A stretch of 64,000 nt of DNA, taken from UBA6821 sp044236545. GTDB taxonomy: Bacteria; Verrucomicrobiota; Verrucomicrobiia; Chthoniobacterales; UBA6821. Position 1 is the stretch's first letter. The number at the start of each line of letters is the position of its first letter. Below, one piece after another: positions 42,221 through 51,001 of the stretch. The notes under the pieces were generated by a model that was given only the letters and a program-made list of their open reading frames with translations, ran no database searches and was not told the DNA's origin. Where the stretch lies: NCBI GenBank assembly GCA_044236545.1, contig JBIIGI010000002.1, forward strand, positions 1 through 64,000, given 5' to 3'. The position numbers and the translations under genes are program-made.

Positions 42221-43641
42221 GCACTCGGGAGCGGGTTCATCTGGTCTGGCTGAAGAGGGATCTGCGCACCCACGATCATGCTCCGCTGGCCGAGGCTTCA
42301 CGGCGGTGTGCCGCAGGGGAAAAAGCCATCGCCCTCTATGTCCGCGAGACGGACTACTGGGCCACCGACAAGGCCTCGCCGGATCAATGGGGATTTGTGG
42401 TGGAATGCCTTCGGGACCTTGCGACGAACCTGGAAAAAATCAACTGCCCGTTGCTGATCGCGGAGGCGCCCTCCGCGGAGATCGTGTTGGAATCCCTCTT
42501 TGATCACTACGGGGTAGCGGAACTCCTCTGCCATCAGGAGACCGGCAACGGCTGGACCTTTGAGCGGGATAAGCGTGTGCTTAGGCTTTGCAGGGAACGA
42601 GGCATCCCGGTGCGGGAATTTCTTCAGAACGCCGTGGTCCGTGGCCTTCACAGGCTGCCGGAGAAGCCGGAACACCAGTCGTTCTGGAGAGAGTGGATTT
42701 CAGAAGTGCAGGCAACGACTCCTCGGTTCTGGAGCGCCCCTTCCACCCTGCCGCCGCAGTTCACCGCCCCTGATCTCTCGACACCGGTAACCATCACGCG
42801 TCAATGCGGCGGCGAGGGGTTGGCTCTCGGGCTGCTTGAGAGTTTCCTGAACGAGCGTTGTCTCCTGCACGCCGGATACCGCGTGGAAATGGGAAGCCCT
42901 CTCCATGCCCATGAGTCGTGCTCCCGACTCTCCCCACATCTCACCTGGGGGAGTCTCTCGACAAAACGGGCCGCCCAGGCGGCCATGGCCCGTGAGCCCC
43001 GTCCTGCCCACGGAAGCATGATGCACCGCAACAGCTTCCACCGACGGCTTCGTTGGCGGGATCATTTTCTGCAGAAATTCGAGTCGCTTCCCTGGATGGA
43101 ATTCCGCTGCATCAATCCTGCCAGGGAGACCCTGCACGGATGGGATCAGACTGCTTACGATCGCTGGTCCTCGGGCATGACCGGCTACCCCTTCGTCGAT
43201 GCCTGCATGCGCTCGCTCAATGAGACAAAATGGATCAACTTCCGCGCGCGGGCCATGCTCGTCTCCTTTGCATCCTACGCACTGAACCTCGACTGGCGTC
43301 GCTTCGCCCCGCATCTGGCCCGCACCTTCCTCGATTACGAACCGGGCATCCATTACAGCCAGCTCCAGATGCAGTCGGGCACCACTTACGGCTCCCCTCC
43401 ACGGATCTACAATCCGATCAAGCAGTCGCTCGAGAAGGATCCCTCCGGGGAATTTATCCGCAGGTGGGTTCCTGAACTCCGCAACCTTTCCGGAGACGCG
43501 ATCCATCTGCCGGCTGAGAAAAGCCGCCACGGCTATCCCGCCGCCATCGTCCCGCCCGGATCACTCTGGCGGATCATGCGATCGAACGGGCCGAAGAGCG
43601 TCGTGAAACCGGCCGAGCCGCAGATGGAGCTCGGCCTTTGA
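42217..43641 (+). CDS. phrB: Deoxyribodipyrimidine photolyase / cryptochrome family protein
   Basis: 474 aa FAD enzyme. N-terminal antenna domain: VHLVWLKRDLRTHDHAPLAEA. FAD-binding domain: TWGSLSTKRA, FHRRLRWRDHF, GMTGYPFVDACMRSLNETKWINFRARAMLVSFAS and FLDYEPGIHYSQLQMQSG. The last is typical of the subgroup that lives next to DUF2256. It repairs UV-induced pyrimidine dimers with blue light or acts as a photoreceptor; which of the two cannot be told by eye. The start at 42217 gives a normal antenna-domain start. Confidence 0.92.
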   Translation: MSTRERVHLVWLKRDLRTHDHAPLAEASRRCAAGEKAIALYVRETDYWATDKASPDQWGFVVECLRDLATNLEKINCPLLIAEAPSAEIVLESLFDHYGVAELLCHQETGNGWTFERDKRVLRLCRERGIPVREFLQNAVVRGLHRLPEKPEHQSFWREWISEVQATTPRFWSAPSTLPPQFTAPDLSTPVTITRQCGGEGLALGLLESFLNERCLLHAGYRVEMGSPLHAHESCSRLSPHLTWGSLSTKRAAQAAMAREPRPAHGSMMHRNSFHRRLRWRDHFLQKFESLPWMEFRCINPARETLHGWDQTAYDRWSSGMTGYPFVDACMRSLNETKWINFRARAMLVSFASYALNLDWRRFAPHLARTFLDYEPGIHYSQLQMQSGTTYGSPPRIYNPIKQSLEKDPSGEFIRRWVPELRNLSGDAIHLPAEKSRHGYPAAIVPPGSLWRIMRSNGPKSVVKPAEPQMELGL

Positions 43642-43694
43642 TGGCTTACTGATCCAGGCAGGCCAAGGCTTGACGTTCCCGCTACTCTCAAAAC

Positions 43695-44399
43695 ATGGCA
43701 ACCAAGCGTTCCAACAAGGGGGGATCCCAGTCTTCCGGCAAGGATTCCCAGAAAGTCCGCGATTCCATCCTCGAGGCCTTCGCCGCCCATTGGTCGGAGG
43801 AGGGCGAACCATCCCGATCGGTCGCCCGCTTCTGCAAGGGACTCGGGATCACCGAGGCGGTTTTCTTCAAGCACTTTCCCTCGCTCCATGCCGTGGAGAA
43901 GGCCTTCTGGCGCCATTGGATATCGGACGTGATCTCCGCCGTGGAGGAGGGCGACGACTGGCAGGAGTTCGCCGCGCGGGAGCGCTATCTGGCCTTCCTC
44001 TTTGCGCTGACCCAGTCGGCCAATGAACGCCGCTCGCTCCTGCTGGAGCGCTTTCACGACATCTCCCCTCTCTCGCATCCGGGAGCCCTGGAGGGGATGC
44101 GCGCGGAGTTTCTGGAGTTCGCCCGGCGGATCGTCGACCACGGCACCTCCTCGGGAGAGATCGCCGAGCGCCGCGGCCTCACGAATCTCTATCCCGGCAT
44201 CCTCTATGTCCACCTGCGCTGGGTCATCGACCAGTACCTCAAGGACGAGAGCGAGGGATTCGAGCGGACCGATGCCTTCATCGAGAAGACGGTGGCTCTC
44301 GCCTTCGATCTCTTCCGCTCCCAGGCACTCGACTCCGCCGCCGACCTGCTCCGCTTCCTCCTCCCCGGGAACCCCTGGTGCACGGGCAAAGGGAAGTGA
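43695..44399 (+). CDS. TetR-family regulator
   Basis: 234 aa. N-terminal helix-turn-helix: VRDSILEAFAAHWSEEGEPSRSVARFCKGLGITEAVFFKHFPSLHAVEKAFW, where the FFKHFPS recognition turn fits TetR. The C-terminal domain is helical and variable. It is 4 bp ahead of the ABC1 kinase gene and may regulate it. The ligand is unknown. Confidence 0.82.
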   Translation: MATKRSNKGGSQSSGKDSQKVRDSILEAFAAHWSEEGEPSRSVARFCKGLGITEAVFFKHFPSLHAVEKAFWRHWISDVISAVEEGDDWQEFAARERYLAFLFALTQSANERRSLLLERFHDISPLSHPGALEGMRAEFLEFARRIVDHGTSSGEIAERRGLTNLYPGILYVHLRWVIDQYLKDESEGFERTDAFIEKTVALAFDLFRSQALDSAADLLRFLLPGNPWCTGKGK

Positions 44400-44403
44400 C
44401 CCC

Positions 44404-45774
44404 GTGAAAAATTCCGGGTCCCTGAAGGGCACCAAGTCAGCAAAGAAGGATCAGGAGACCATCCGCTCCGGCGCGGTGGGACGCATGGCTGCGCTGGGTG
44501 GTGCCGGGGCCCGCGTCGGGGTCAACTACCTGAAGCACTACGGCCGCGCCATGGTCGGCGCGAAGGACGAGACGAGCCGCCGCAGGCTCCGCGAGGAACT
44601 CGATGCGAAGAATGCCGAGACCGTCTACGACACCTTCAGCAAGCTTAAGGGAGGACCCCTCAAGCTGGCCCAGATGCTCAGCATCGACAAAAACCTCCTG
44701 CCCGCGGCCTACGCCCGCCAGTTCGCGCAGGCGCAGTCCTCGGTGCCGCCGCTCTCTTACCCGCTGGTTGCGCAGACCTTCAGGCGGGAATTCGGGAAAT
44801 CGCCCGAGGAACTCTTCGATCATTTCGAGAAGAAAGCCTCCCACGGGGCCTCCATCGGCCAAGTACACCGGGCCAGGCGGAAAGGACGCGAGTATGCGGT
44901 GAAGGTCCAGTACCCTGGCGTGGCGCGCAGCCTGAAGAGCGATCTCGCCGTCGTGAAGCCGATTGCACTCCGCATCCTCGGTCTCCGGGAGTCGGACGTG
45001 GATTCCTACTTCCGCGAGGTGGAGACGCGTTTGCTGGAGGAAACCGACTACAGGCACGAGCTGGAGCGCTCCGTGGAGCTGACCGCGGCTTCCGCCCATC
45101 TCAAAGGGGTACGCTTCCCCGCCTATCATCCGGAACTCTCCACAGGCAGGATTCTCTCCTCCGACTGGATCGACGGGATGCCACTCGACCGGTTCGCAGA
45201 CGGGGAGGCGACCCAGCGGGAGCGCGACCGGATCGGACAGGCCCTCTGGGATTTCTACGCCCATCAGGTGCATGATCTGCTTGTCTTCCATGCCGATCCT
45301 CATCCCGGGAATTTCCTCGTGAAGGAGGGTGAACTCTGGGTGCTTGATTTCGGATGCACGAAAAAAATCTCCCGGGAGTTTTACCGGAAGCAGTTCCGCT
45401 TCCTGGATACCCGGCTGGAGCGCGACCCGGAACTCCTGAGGGAAGCCCTGCGCGACCTCGATGTGATCCTGCCCGAGGACGCTCCGGAGCAGATCGAGAC
45501 AATCACCTCCCTCTGCATGACCTGGCTGGAGCTGCTGGCACGGCCCTTCCGCGAAGGAACCTTCGACTTCGGCGATCCCGGCTTTCTCAAGGCCATCTAC
45601 GAGATGGGGGAGGAGAACCGCAAGGCCGACCATCTGCGCACGATGCGCGGTCAGCGGGGCTCACCCGACACGATCTATGTGAACCGCGCCTTCTTCGGAC
45701 TCTACAGTCTGCTCGGCCGCCTGCGCGCCCGCGTGATGGTGGGGTTGCCGGAGTGGATCCGGTCGGGGGAATAA
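44404..45774 (+). CDS. ABC1/UbiB-family atypical kinase
   Basis: 456 aa from this GTG start. Motifs of the ABC1 (AarF/UbiB/COQ8) fold: the K-x-G-Q-like GGPLKLAQMLSID, the A-rich ATP loop EKKASHGASIGQVHRARRKG, the Lys strand YAVKVQYPGV, catalytic HADPHPGNFLVK and metal-binding VLDFGCTK. Family members support isoprenoid quinone or lipid homeostasis by an ATPase-like activity. Translationally close to the TetR gene. Confidence 0.88.
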   Translation: MKNSGSLKGTKSAKKDQETIRSGAVGRMAALGGAGARVGVNYLKHYGRAMVGAKDETSRRRLREELDAKNAETVYDTFSKLKGGPLKLAQMLSIDKNLLPAAYARQFAQAQSSVPPLSYPLVAQTFRREFGKSPEELFDHFEKKASHGASIGQVHRARRKGREYAVKVQYPGVARSLKSDLAVVKPIALRILGLRESDVDSYFREVETRLLEETDYRHELERSVELTAASAHLKGVRFPAYHPELSTGRILSSDWIDGMPLDRFADGEATQRERDRIGQALWDFYAHQVHDLLVFHADPHPGNFLVKEGELWVLDFGCTKKISREFYRKQFRFLDTRLERDPELLREALRDLDVILPEDAPEQIETITSLCMTWLELLARPFREGTFDFGDPGFLKAIYEMGEENRKADHLRTMRGQRGSPDTIYVNRAFFGLYSLLGRLRARVMVGLPEWIRSGE

Positions 45775-45957
45775 AACGAAATGGCCGGACTCGTTGGAAG
45801 CCCGCACTTCCGTGATCGATTGTGTCTTTCGGCCTGGTCTTTCAGTTGGCGCTGGGTTTGGGTTATCATGGGCAAGGGTGACGAAAAAGTGTTGCCTCCG
45901 GCGACGTGGAAAATTAGGGTTTCCAGTCCCACGAGGTTTAGGCCTCACCAGGATTCT

Positions 45958-46032
45958 GCGCGGTTAGCTCAGCGGTAGAGCACTACACTGACACTGTAGG
46001 GGTCACAGGTTCGAACCCTGTATCGCGCACCA
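45958..46032 (+). tRNA. tRNA-Val (anticodon GAC)
   Basis: 75 nt including an encoded CCA end. The acceptor stem pairs GCGCGGT with ATCGCGC; the D-arm is GCTC/GAGC. The anticodon stem CTACA/TGTAG holds loop CTGACAC with anticodon GAC. The variable loop is short. The T-arm ACAGG TTCGAAC CCTGT has the standard TTCGA loop. Confidence 0.95.
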
Positions 46033-46048
46033 CCTACCCATCCGATTC

Positions 46049-46273
46049 ATGGCGACGTATCTCTACGAGACGATTCCAAGCAAGCCGGGCGAGGAGCCCT
46101 CGAGCTTCGAGGTCCAGCAAAGCATGAAGGATGAACCCCTCACTAGACACCCGGAGACCGGCCAGCCAATCCGCCGGGTGATCACGGGCGGCTTTGGCTT
46201 TGTGAGCAAGGGCAAGACGGCCCCGGTATACGCACCCTCCACTGGATGCGGCTCAGGCTGCGGTTGTCATTAG
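46049..46273 (+). CDS. FmdB-like small regulatory/zinc-ribbon-like protein
   Basis: 74 aa. The start MATYLYETIPSKPGEEPSSFEVQQSMKDEPLTRHPETGQPIRRVITGG follows FmdB proteins, but the two N-terminal C-x2-C pairs have been replaced (YETIPSK, RHPET). A different Cys cluster is at the C-terminus (STGCGSGCGCH). Metal binding may have moved to the tail. Function unknown. It lies 16 bp after the tRNA-Val. Confidence 0.8.
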   Translation: MATYLYETIPSKPGEEPSSFEVQQSMKDEPLTRHPETGQPIRRVITGGFGFVSKGKTAPVYAPSTGCGSGCGCH

Positions 46274-46357
46274 CCATCCTCATCACGAAGAGGCGATGCC
46301 AGGACTGATCGGCATCATGCCGCCACTCATCCCTGCTTTGCGGAAAGTTCCGGGCCC

Positions 46358-47035
46358 CTACTTCTTCCCGGCGGTGTAGATCGAGACGGTTCCCAAGGTG
46401 AGGGGATGGGACCTTGCATCCCTGAATCCGCACGATTCGATGAGCGAGATCATCGCGGGGCCCGAGGGGAATTGTTCAATCGATCCGCCTAGGTATTCGT
46501 AGGCATCCTTGCGCCCCGTCGCGATGCCGGCAAGGATCGGCAGGACATGGTGGAGGTAGGCGCGGTAGAGCGGTCGGATCACGGGGAGGGTCGGAAGGGA
46601 AAAGTCGAGGATCAGCAGATGACCTCCCGGCTTGAGGATGCGGGCCATTTCGGAGAGACCCTTTTCCCATGAGGCCATGTTCCGGAGGCCGAAGGACGCG
46701 GTGATGGCATCGAAGGTTTCATCGGGGAAGGGAAGATTCATCCCGTCCGCCTCGACAAGTTCGTGAAGGCCTTTGCGACGCGCTACTTCCAGCATGGGTC
46801 GGCAGAAGTCTGCCCCGATCACGCGGGCCTGCGGACAACCCTTCCGAAGGGCAAGCGCGAGATCGCCGCTGCCGGTGGCGACATCCAGAATGAGCGAGGG
46901 GCGCCATCTTCTCGCCAGTCGCACGGAAACCGCCCGCCAGTGGAAATCAAGACACCCGCTCAGGAGATGGTTGACCAGAGCATACCTCCCCGCGATTGCG
47001 GAAAAGAGATCCCTGACATATTCCGGCTTGTCCAT
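46358..47035 (-). CDS. ubiE: Demethylmenaquinone/ubiquinone methyltransferase
   Basis: Class I SAM methyltransferase, 225 aa, UbiE/MenG family. Motifs: FSAIAGRYALVNHLLSGCLDFHWR, SAM loop ILDVATGSGDLAL, DFCRPMLEVARRKG, DAITASFGLRNMASWEKGLSEMARILKPGG and AYEYLGGSIEQFP. C-methylates the demethylated menaquinone ring. Whether the host uses menaquinone or ubiquinone is not shown. Confidence 0.92.
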   Translation of the reverse strand: MDKPEYVRDLFSAIAGRYALVNHLLSGCLDFHWRAVSVRLARRWRPSLILDVATGSGDLALALRKGCPQARVIGADFCRPMLEVARRKGLHELVEADGMNLPFPDETFDAITASFGLRNMASWEKGLSEMARILKPGGHLLILDFSLPTLPVIRPLYRAYLHHVLPILAGIATGRKDAYEYLGGSIEQFPSGPAMISLIESCGFRDARSHPLTLGTVSIYTAGKK

Positions 47036-47083
47036 GTGTTGGAAAAAAACGACGTGGTGTCGGGAGGGGTGCTAGAAAGAAAA

Positions 47084-47168
47084 TGGTGCTCACGAGAGGA
47101 CTCGAACCTCCACGGGTCTCCCCATACGCTCCTGAGGCGTACGCGTCTGCCAATTCCGCCACGTGAGC
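47084..47168 (-). tRNA. tRNA-Leu (anticodon CAG)
   Basis: 85 nt with a long variable arm and encoded CCA, read on the minus strand. The acceptor stem GCTCACG/CGTGAGC pairs perfectly. The anticodon stem ACGCCT-like loop reads CTCAGGA with anticodon CAG. The T-loop is GTTCGAG. It lies 48 bp upstream of ubiE on the same strand. Confidence 0.94.
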
Positions 47169-47340
47169 AGGAGTCGGGGAATCTATAGCACCTGCACGGA
47201 ATGTAAACACCCAAGGTGGTGCTTAGCCCGGATCCGTGTTTTGACCTGGGATTCCGATCTGAAATTCCCCGCATCAACGAGGAATTTGCGCTGGCGCAGC
47301 ACTCTCAGCCATGCCATGAAGGAGATTCACCACAATCCTC

Positions 47341-48423
47341 ATGACCAAACAATCGCTCACCCTACTTTCGATTCTTCTCTCAGCGGGACTGCTTCATGCC
47401 CAGGGTTCCGACCAGAAACCCAAGGCAGCAGCCACCACCGACATCAACAAGATGATCCAGAGCGCCGCCGCCAAGGGAGGCGCGAGTTCCTCGGCCGTGG
47501 CCCTCAAGGATCCTGTCGCCGTGGTCAACGGCGAGAAGATCACCAAGGCTGATCTGGAAAAGACATTCAAGGAGGCACTCGCCGCAAGCGGCGCCGATGC
47601 AACCGCCCTCTCCGCCGAACAGAAGCTCCAAGGTTATCGTCAGATCCTCGATGGAATGATCATGGAAAAACTGGTCGACAAGCAGGCTGCCAATATCCAG
47701 GTCAGCAAGGAGGAGATCGACGCCCAGTTGGCCAAGATCAAGAAGCAGTTTCCCTCCGAGGAGGTTTTTCTGGGCGAGATGAAGAAGTCGGGCCTGACCT
47801 ACGAACAGTTCACCGCCAACCTGACCCGATCCATGCGCCAGTCAAAGTGGATGCAGTCCCAGATTCAGGGCAAGGACTCGGCCACCGAGGATGATGCCAA
47901 GAAGTTCTACGACGCCAATACCAAGGAGTTCACCAACCCGGATCTCGTCAAGGCCAGCCACATCCTCTTCCTCACGCCTCAGGGGGCTTCACCCGAGCAA
48001 CTCAAGGCCGCCGAGAACAAGGCCAAGTCCGCCATCATCCGTGCGAACAAGGGCGAGCCCTTCCCGCAGCTTGCCACCGAGCTTTCCGAGGAACCCGGAG
48101 CCAAGGAACGCGGTGGTGATCTCGGCTACTTCCCGAAGGACCGTATGGTGCCGGAGTTCGCGGATGCAGCATTCGCCCAGAAAGTCGGTACGGTCAGCGC
48201 AACCCCGGTGAAGACCAAGTTCGGCTACCATGTCATCAAGGTGACCGAGAAGAAGCCCGCCGGCACCGCGACCTTCGCCGAGGCAAAGGACCAGATCATG
48301 GCCTTCATTCAGGCCCAGAAACGCCGTGAAGTCTTAAAGGGTGTCATGCAGGAACTACGCCAGGCCGCCAAGATCGAGGTGAACCTCCCCGGTCCAGCGT
48401 CCGCCGCAGCTCCCGCCAAGTAA
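47341..48423 (+). CDS. Periplasmic SurA/PrsA-like peptidyl-prolyl isomerase
   Basis: 360 aa. A signal peptide (LTLLSILLSAGLLHAQG) is followed by a Lys/Ala-rich N-terminal chaperone region with VNGEKITKADLEKTFKE. A rotamase (PpiC/parvulin) domain follows at about 195-300: KASHILFLTPQGASPEQ, ATELSEEPGAKERGGDLGYFPKDRMVPEFADAAF and TPVKTKFGYHVIKV. It likely assists outer-membrane protein folding. The tail is Ala/Pro-rich. Confidence 0.92.
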   Translation: MTKQSLTLLSILLSAGLLHAQGSDQKPKAAATTDINKMIQSAAAKGGASSSAVALKDPVAVVNGEKITKADLEKTFKEALAASGADATALSAEQKLQGYRQILDGMIMEKLVDKQAANIQVSKEEIDAQLAKIKKQFPSEEVFLGEMKKSGLTYEQFTANLTRSMRQSKWMQSQIQGKDSATEDDAKKFYDANTKEFTNPDLVKASHILFLTPQGASPEQLKAAENKAKSAIIRANKGEPFPQLATELSEEPGAKERGGDLGYFPKDRMVPEFADAAFAQKVGTVSATPVKTKFGYHVIKVTEKKPAGTATFAEAKDQIMAFIQAQKRREVLKGVMQELRQAAKIEVNLPGPASAAAPAK

Positions 48424-48453
48424 TCCGAGCCACCTCCTGCCGACCGGACCCCG

Positions 48454-49443
48454 ATGGAGACGTCCCGTAAGACATCCGTTGGGGTCATCGGCCTCGGGAT
48501 TATCGGAAGTCGTGTCGCTGCGGAACTGCGCCGCGGCGGTTTTTCCACCGTGGCGTGGAACCGTTCACCGCGTCCGGAGCCCAACTTTCTCTCCTCAGCC
48601 CGTGAGGTCGCCGAGACGGCCGACATCCTCCAACTCTTCGTCCATGACGGGGAGGCGCTGATCGAGGTGATCCGTTCCATGGCCCCAGCCCTCGGGGAGG
48701 ATCACTTGGTCATGAATCATGCCACCGTGGGTCCTGCGGAAACCCTGGAGGCCGCGCGGTTAGTCGCCGAGCGGGGCGCATCCTTCCTCGATGCCCCTTT
48801 CACCGGGAGTCGCGAGGCCGCGTCCGAAGGCCGGTTGGTCTATTATTTAGGCGGGAGTGAGGAGGTCATCAGCCGTGCCCGTCCCATTCTGGAGGCCTCT
48901 TCCAAGGAGATTCTTTCGATGGGACCCATCGGATCGGCCACCTATGTCAAGGTGGCCACCAACATGATCAGCGCCGCCCAGATACAGGGGCTCGCCGAGG
49001 CGCTTGCACTGCTTGACCGCGGCGGGGTGCCCCTCCAGTCCCTCCGAGATGCGCTCTCGCACAATGTCGCGAACTCGGGGGTCATCTCCTCCAAGCTTCC
49101 CCTGATGCTTGCCGGGGAGTTCGACACCCGCTTTTCCATCAAGAACATGCTCAAGGATCTCCAAATCGCACTTCGCTCTGTGGAAGGGAAAGGGATCGAT
49201 CTCCCGGCCACCTCCGCCACCTCGGGGGCCCTCATGGGTGCCGTTCAGGCCGGATGGGGGGAGGATGATTTTGCCTCACTGGCGCGGCATTACGCCTATT
49301 CAGGGAGCGTGAAGGATCTGCCTCCAAGCAACCCCATGCCGTCATCGACGGAATCCACCTCCGCCGTGAGCAACGGGGCTTCCTCACCTTCCGGAAAACC
49401 GCTGTTCGGATTCTTTGCCCGCTTCAGGCAGGTTGCTCCCTGA
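48454..49443 (+). CDS. 3-hydroxyisobutyrate dehydrogenase-like oxidoreductase
   Basis: 329 aa of the beta-hydroxyacid dehydrogenase group. NAD-binding GVIGLGIIGSRVAAELRRGG, then LDAPFTGSREAASEGRLVYYLGG (the substrate-binding DAPxxG region), the catalytic Lys stretch YVKVATNMISAAQIQGLAEAL, and the late FSIKNMLKDLQIAL. The C-terminal 50 residues are low-complexity (SSTESTSAVSNG) and unlike the family. Substrate unknown (glyoxylate, succinic semialdehyde or 3-hydroxyisobutyrate type). Confidence 0.83.
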   Translation: METSRKTSVGVIGLGIIGSRVAAELRRGGFSTVAWNRSPRPEPNFLSSAREVAETADILQLFVHDGEALIEVIRSMAPALGEDHLVMNHATVGPAETLEAARLVAERGASFLDAPFTGSREAASEGRLVYYLGGSEEVISRARPILEASSKEILSMGPIGSATYVKVATNMISAAQIQGLAEALALLDRGGVPLQSLRDALSHNVANSGVISSKLPLMLAGEFDTRFSIKNMLKDLQIALRSVEGKGIDLPATSATSGALMGAVQAGWGEDDFASLARHYAYSGSVKDLPPSNPMPSSTESTSAVSNGASSPSGKPLFGFFARFRQVAP

Positions 49444-49456
49444 CGTCATCCTCCGG

Positions 49457-50374
49457 ATGCAGGAACTTGCGGCCCAACTGAGCCTTGCCAGGAAAGAGGG
49501 TGGGGCCTTCCTGTTGCCATCGCGTCTGGTTGTGCGCGTCTCCGGGGCTGATGCTTTCCGCTACCTCAACGGGCAGGTCACCCGTGATCTCGGCCGCCTG
49601 CGTGAGGATGATGCGGTCTCCGCCTGTCTCCTGACGCCAAGGGGGAAACTCTGCGCCGTCCTGCTGATCCATCGCGAAGGGGAGGATTTCCTGCTGGAAG
49701 CGGATCCCTCCCTGGAGGAGTCGCTGCCGGCCCGCCTTGAACGTTACATCGTGGCCGATGATGTGACCCTTTCACTGGAAAAGGCCCGCCCCGCGGCACA
49801 CCTCTTCGGCCGGGTCTCCACGGACTGGGTGAGGCAAGATGCGGGCGAAAACAACGATTCCAAGCCTCCAAAGGTGCTTCAGGTGATGCGTCTTGGCGTT
49901 TCCGGAATCGACGTGGAACTCGCCGGGATCGGCTCCAGGAAACTCCCTCCGCTACTCGATCCTCTCGTGGTGGAGGCACTTCGCCTGGAGCACTGCATTC
50001 CCTTCCAGGGCTCGGAACTGGATGGGGAAATTCTTCCTCCCGAGGCGCTTCTTGACCGCACCCACATTGATTATGACCGCGCGTGCTATCCCGGCCAGGA
50101 GGTGATCTCCCGTCTCAAGAGCATCGGAAGGGTGAACCGCCTGCTTCACCTGCTGACCGCTCCCGCTGGATCGGCTCTTCGTGCAGGAATGCATGTTGCC
50201 AGCGGCGAAGGGAAGGATGTCGGCGTGTTGACCAGCGTGGCTGAGCAGTTTGACACCGGTGCCACCCTTGCCCTGGCCTTCCTGCCACGGGAAAGCTCCG
50301 GTCCGCTTTTTGCCCTCGATCCCTTGACCGGAGGGAGGACTCAACTCACCATCACATCCATCACCGGTTCATGA
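49457..50374 (+). CDS. ygfZ: YgfZ/GcvT-domain protein
   Basis: 305 aa folate-binding-type protein supporting iron-sulfur assembly. The folate-fold start LVVRVSGADAFRYLNGQVTRDLG and the hallmark Cys loop ACYPGQEVISRLKSIG are present (family consensus KGCYxGQE). GcvT-like strands continue to the end. Start MQELAAQ at 49457; the previous gene ends 14 bp before. ATGA overlap with the lipoprotein isomerase downstream. Confidence 0.88.
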   Translation: MQELAAQLSLARKEGGAFLLPSRLVVRVSGADAFRYLNGQVTRDLGRLREDDAVSACLLTPRGKLCAVLLIHREGEDFLLEADPSLEESLPARLERYIVADDVTLSLEKARPAAHLFGRVSTDWVRQDAGENNDSKPPKVLQVMRLGVSGIDVELAGIGSRKLPPLLDPLVVEALRLEHCIPFQGSELDGEILPPEALLDRTHIDYDRACYPGQEVISRLKSIGRVNRLLHLLTAPAGSALRAGMHVASGEGKDVGVLTSVAEQFDTGATLALAFLPRESSGPLFALDPLTGGRTQLTITSITGS

Positions 50375-50967
50375 ATTCCCGATACCTCCTCGCCCTTTTT
50401 CTCCTCTCCTCCGTGCTGCTTGCCGGATGCGCCTCCAACGACGGTAGTGCCGTCGCCGCTTCACGGACTGCGGTGATGCTGGTCAAGATGCGCAACGAAA
50501 GGAGGCCGCAGCGCGTCGTGATCGCGCTCCGTGAGGACGCCGCCCCGGGCACCGTGGGGAATTTCAAGCAACTCGTTGCCCGTCACTACTACGACGGCAT
50601 GCGCTTTCACCGGATCTTTCCTCACCGGTTGGTCCAGACGGGTGATCCCAAGAGCCGCCACGGGGAGTCCGAGCGTTCCGGAACCGGGGGGCCGGGATAC
50701 ACGGTTCCCGCCGAGATCAGACTCAAGCATGAGCGCGGTGCCGTCGCGGCGTCACGTCTTCCCGACGGCGTCAACCCGACGCGTTCTTCCAATGGCAGCC
50801 AATTCTATGTCTGCCTTGAGCCCCTGCCCTCGCTCGATGGCCAGTACACCGTCTTTGGGCGCGTTACCGAGGGGCTCGAGATACTGGAAGCCATCAGCCA
50901 AATACCCGCCAACAGTAACGACTTCCCCGTGCAGAATGTCGTGATCCAATCCATCAGGTTGGAATAA
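50371..50967 (+). CDS. Lipoprotein cyclophilin-type peptidyl-prolyl isomerase
   Basis: 198 aa. Lipobox LLSSVLLAGCASND. The cyclophilin core shows GNFKQLVARHYYDGMRFHRIFPHRLVQTGDP (catalytic F-x-R-I), then HERGAVAASRLPD, SNGSQFYVCLEPLPSLDGQYTVFGRV. Bacterial PpiB-like active site is mostly conserved. Acts in the periplasm anchored to the membrane. Start overlaps the ygfZ stop. Confidence 0.9.
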   Translation: MNSRYLLALFLLSSVLLAGCASNDGSAVAASRTAVMLVKMRNERRPQRVVIALREDAAPGTVGNFKQLVARHYYDGMRFHRIFPHRLVQTGDPKSRHGESERSGTGGPGYTVPAEIRLKHERGAVAASRLPDGVNPTRSSNGSQFYVCLEPLPSLDGQYTVFGRVTEGLEILEAISQIPANSNDFPVQNVVIQSIRLE

Positions 50968-51001
50968 GGCTTCCCTGAAGGATTCCTAAAAGGACTTCTC
51001 C

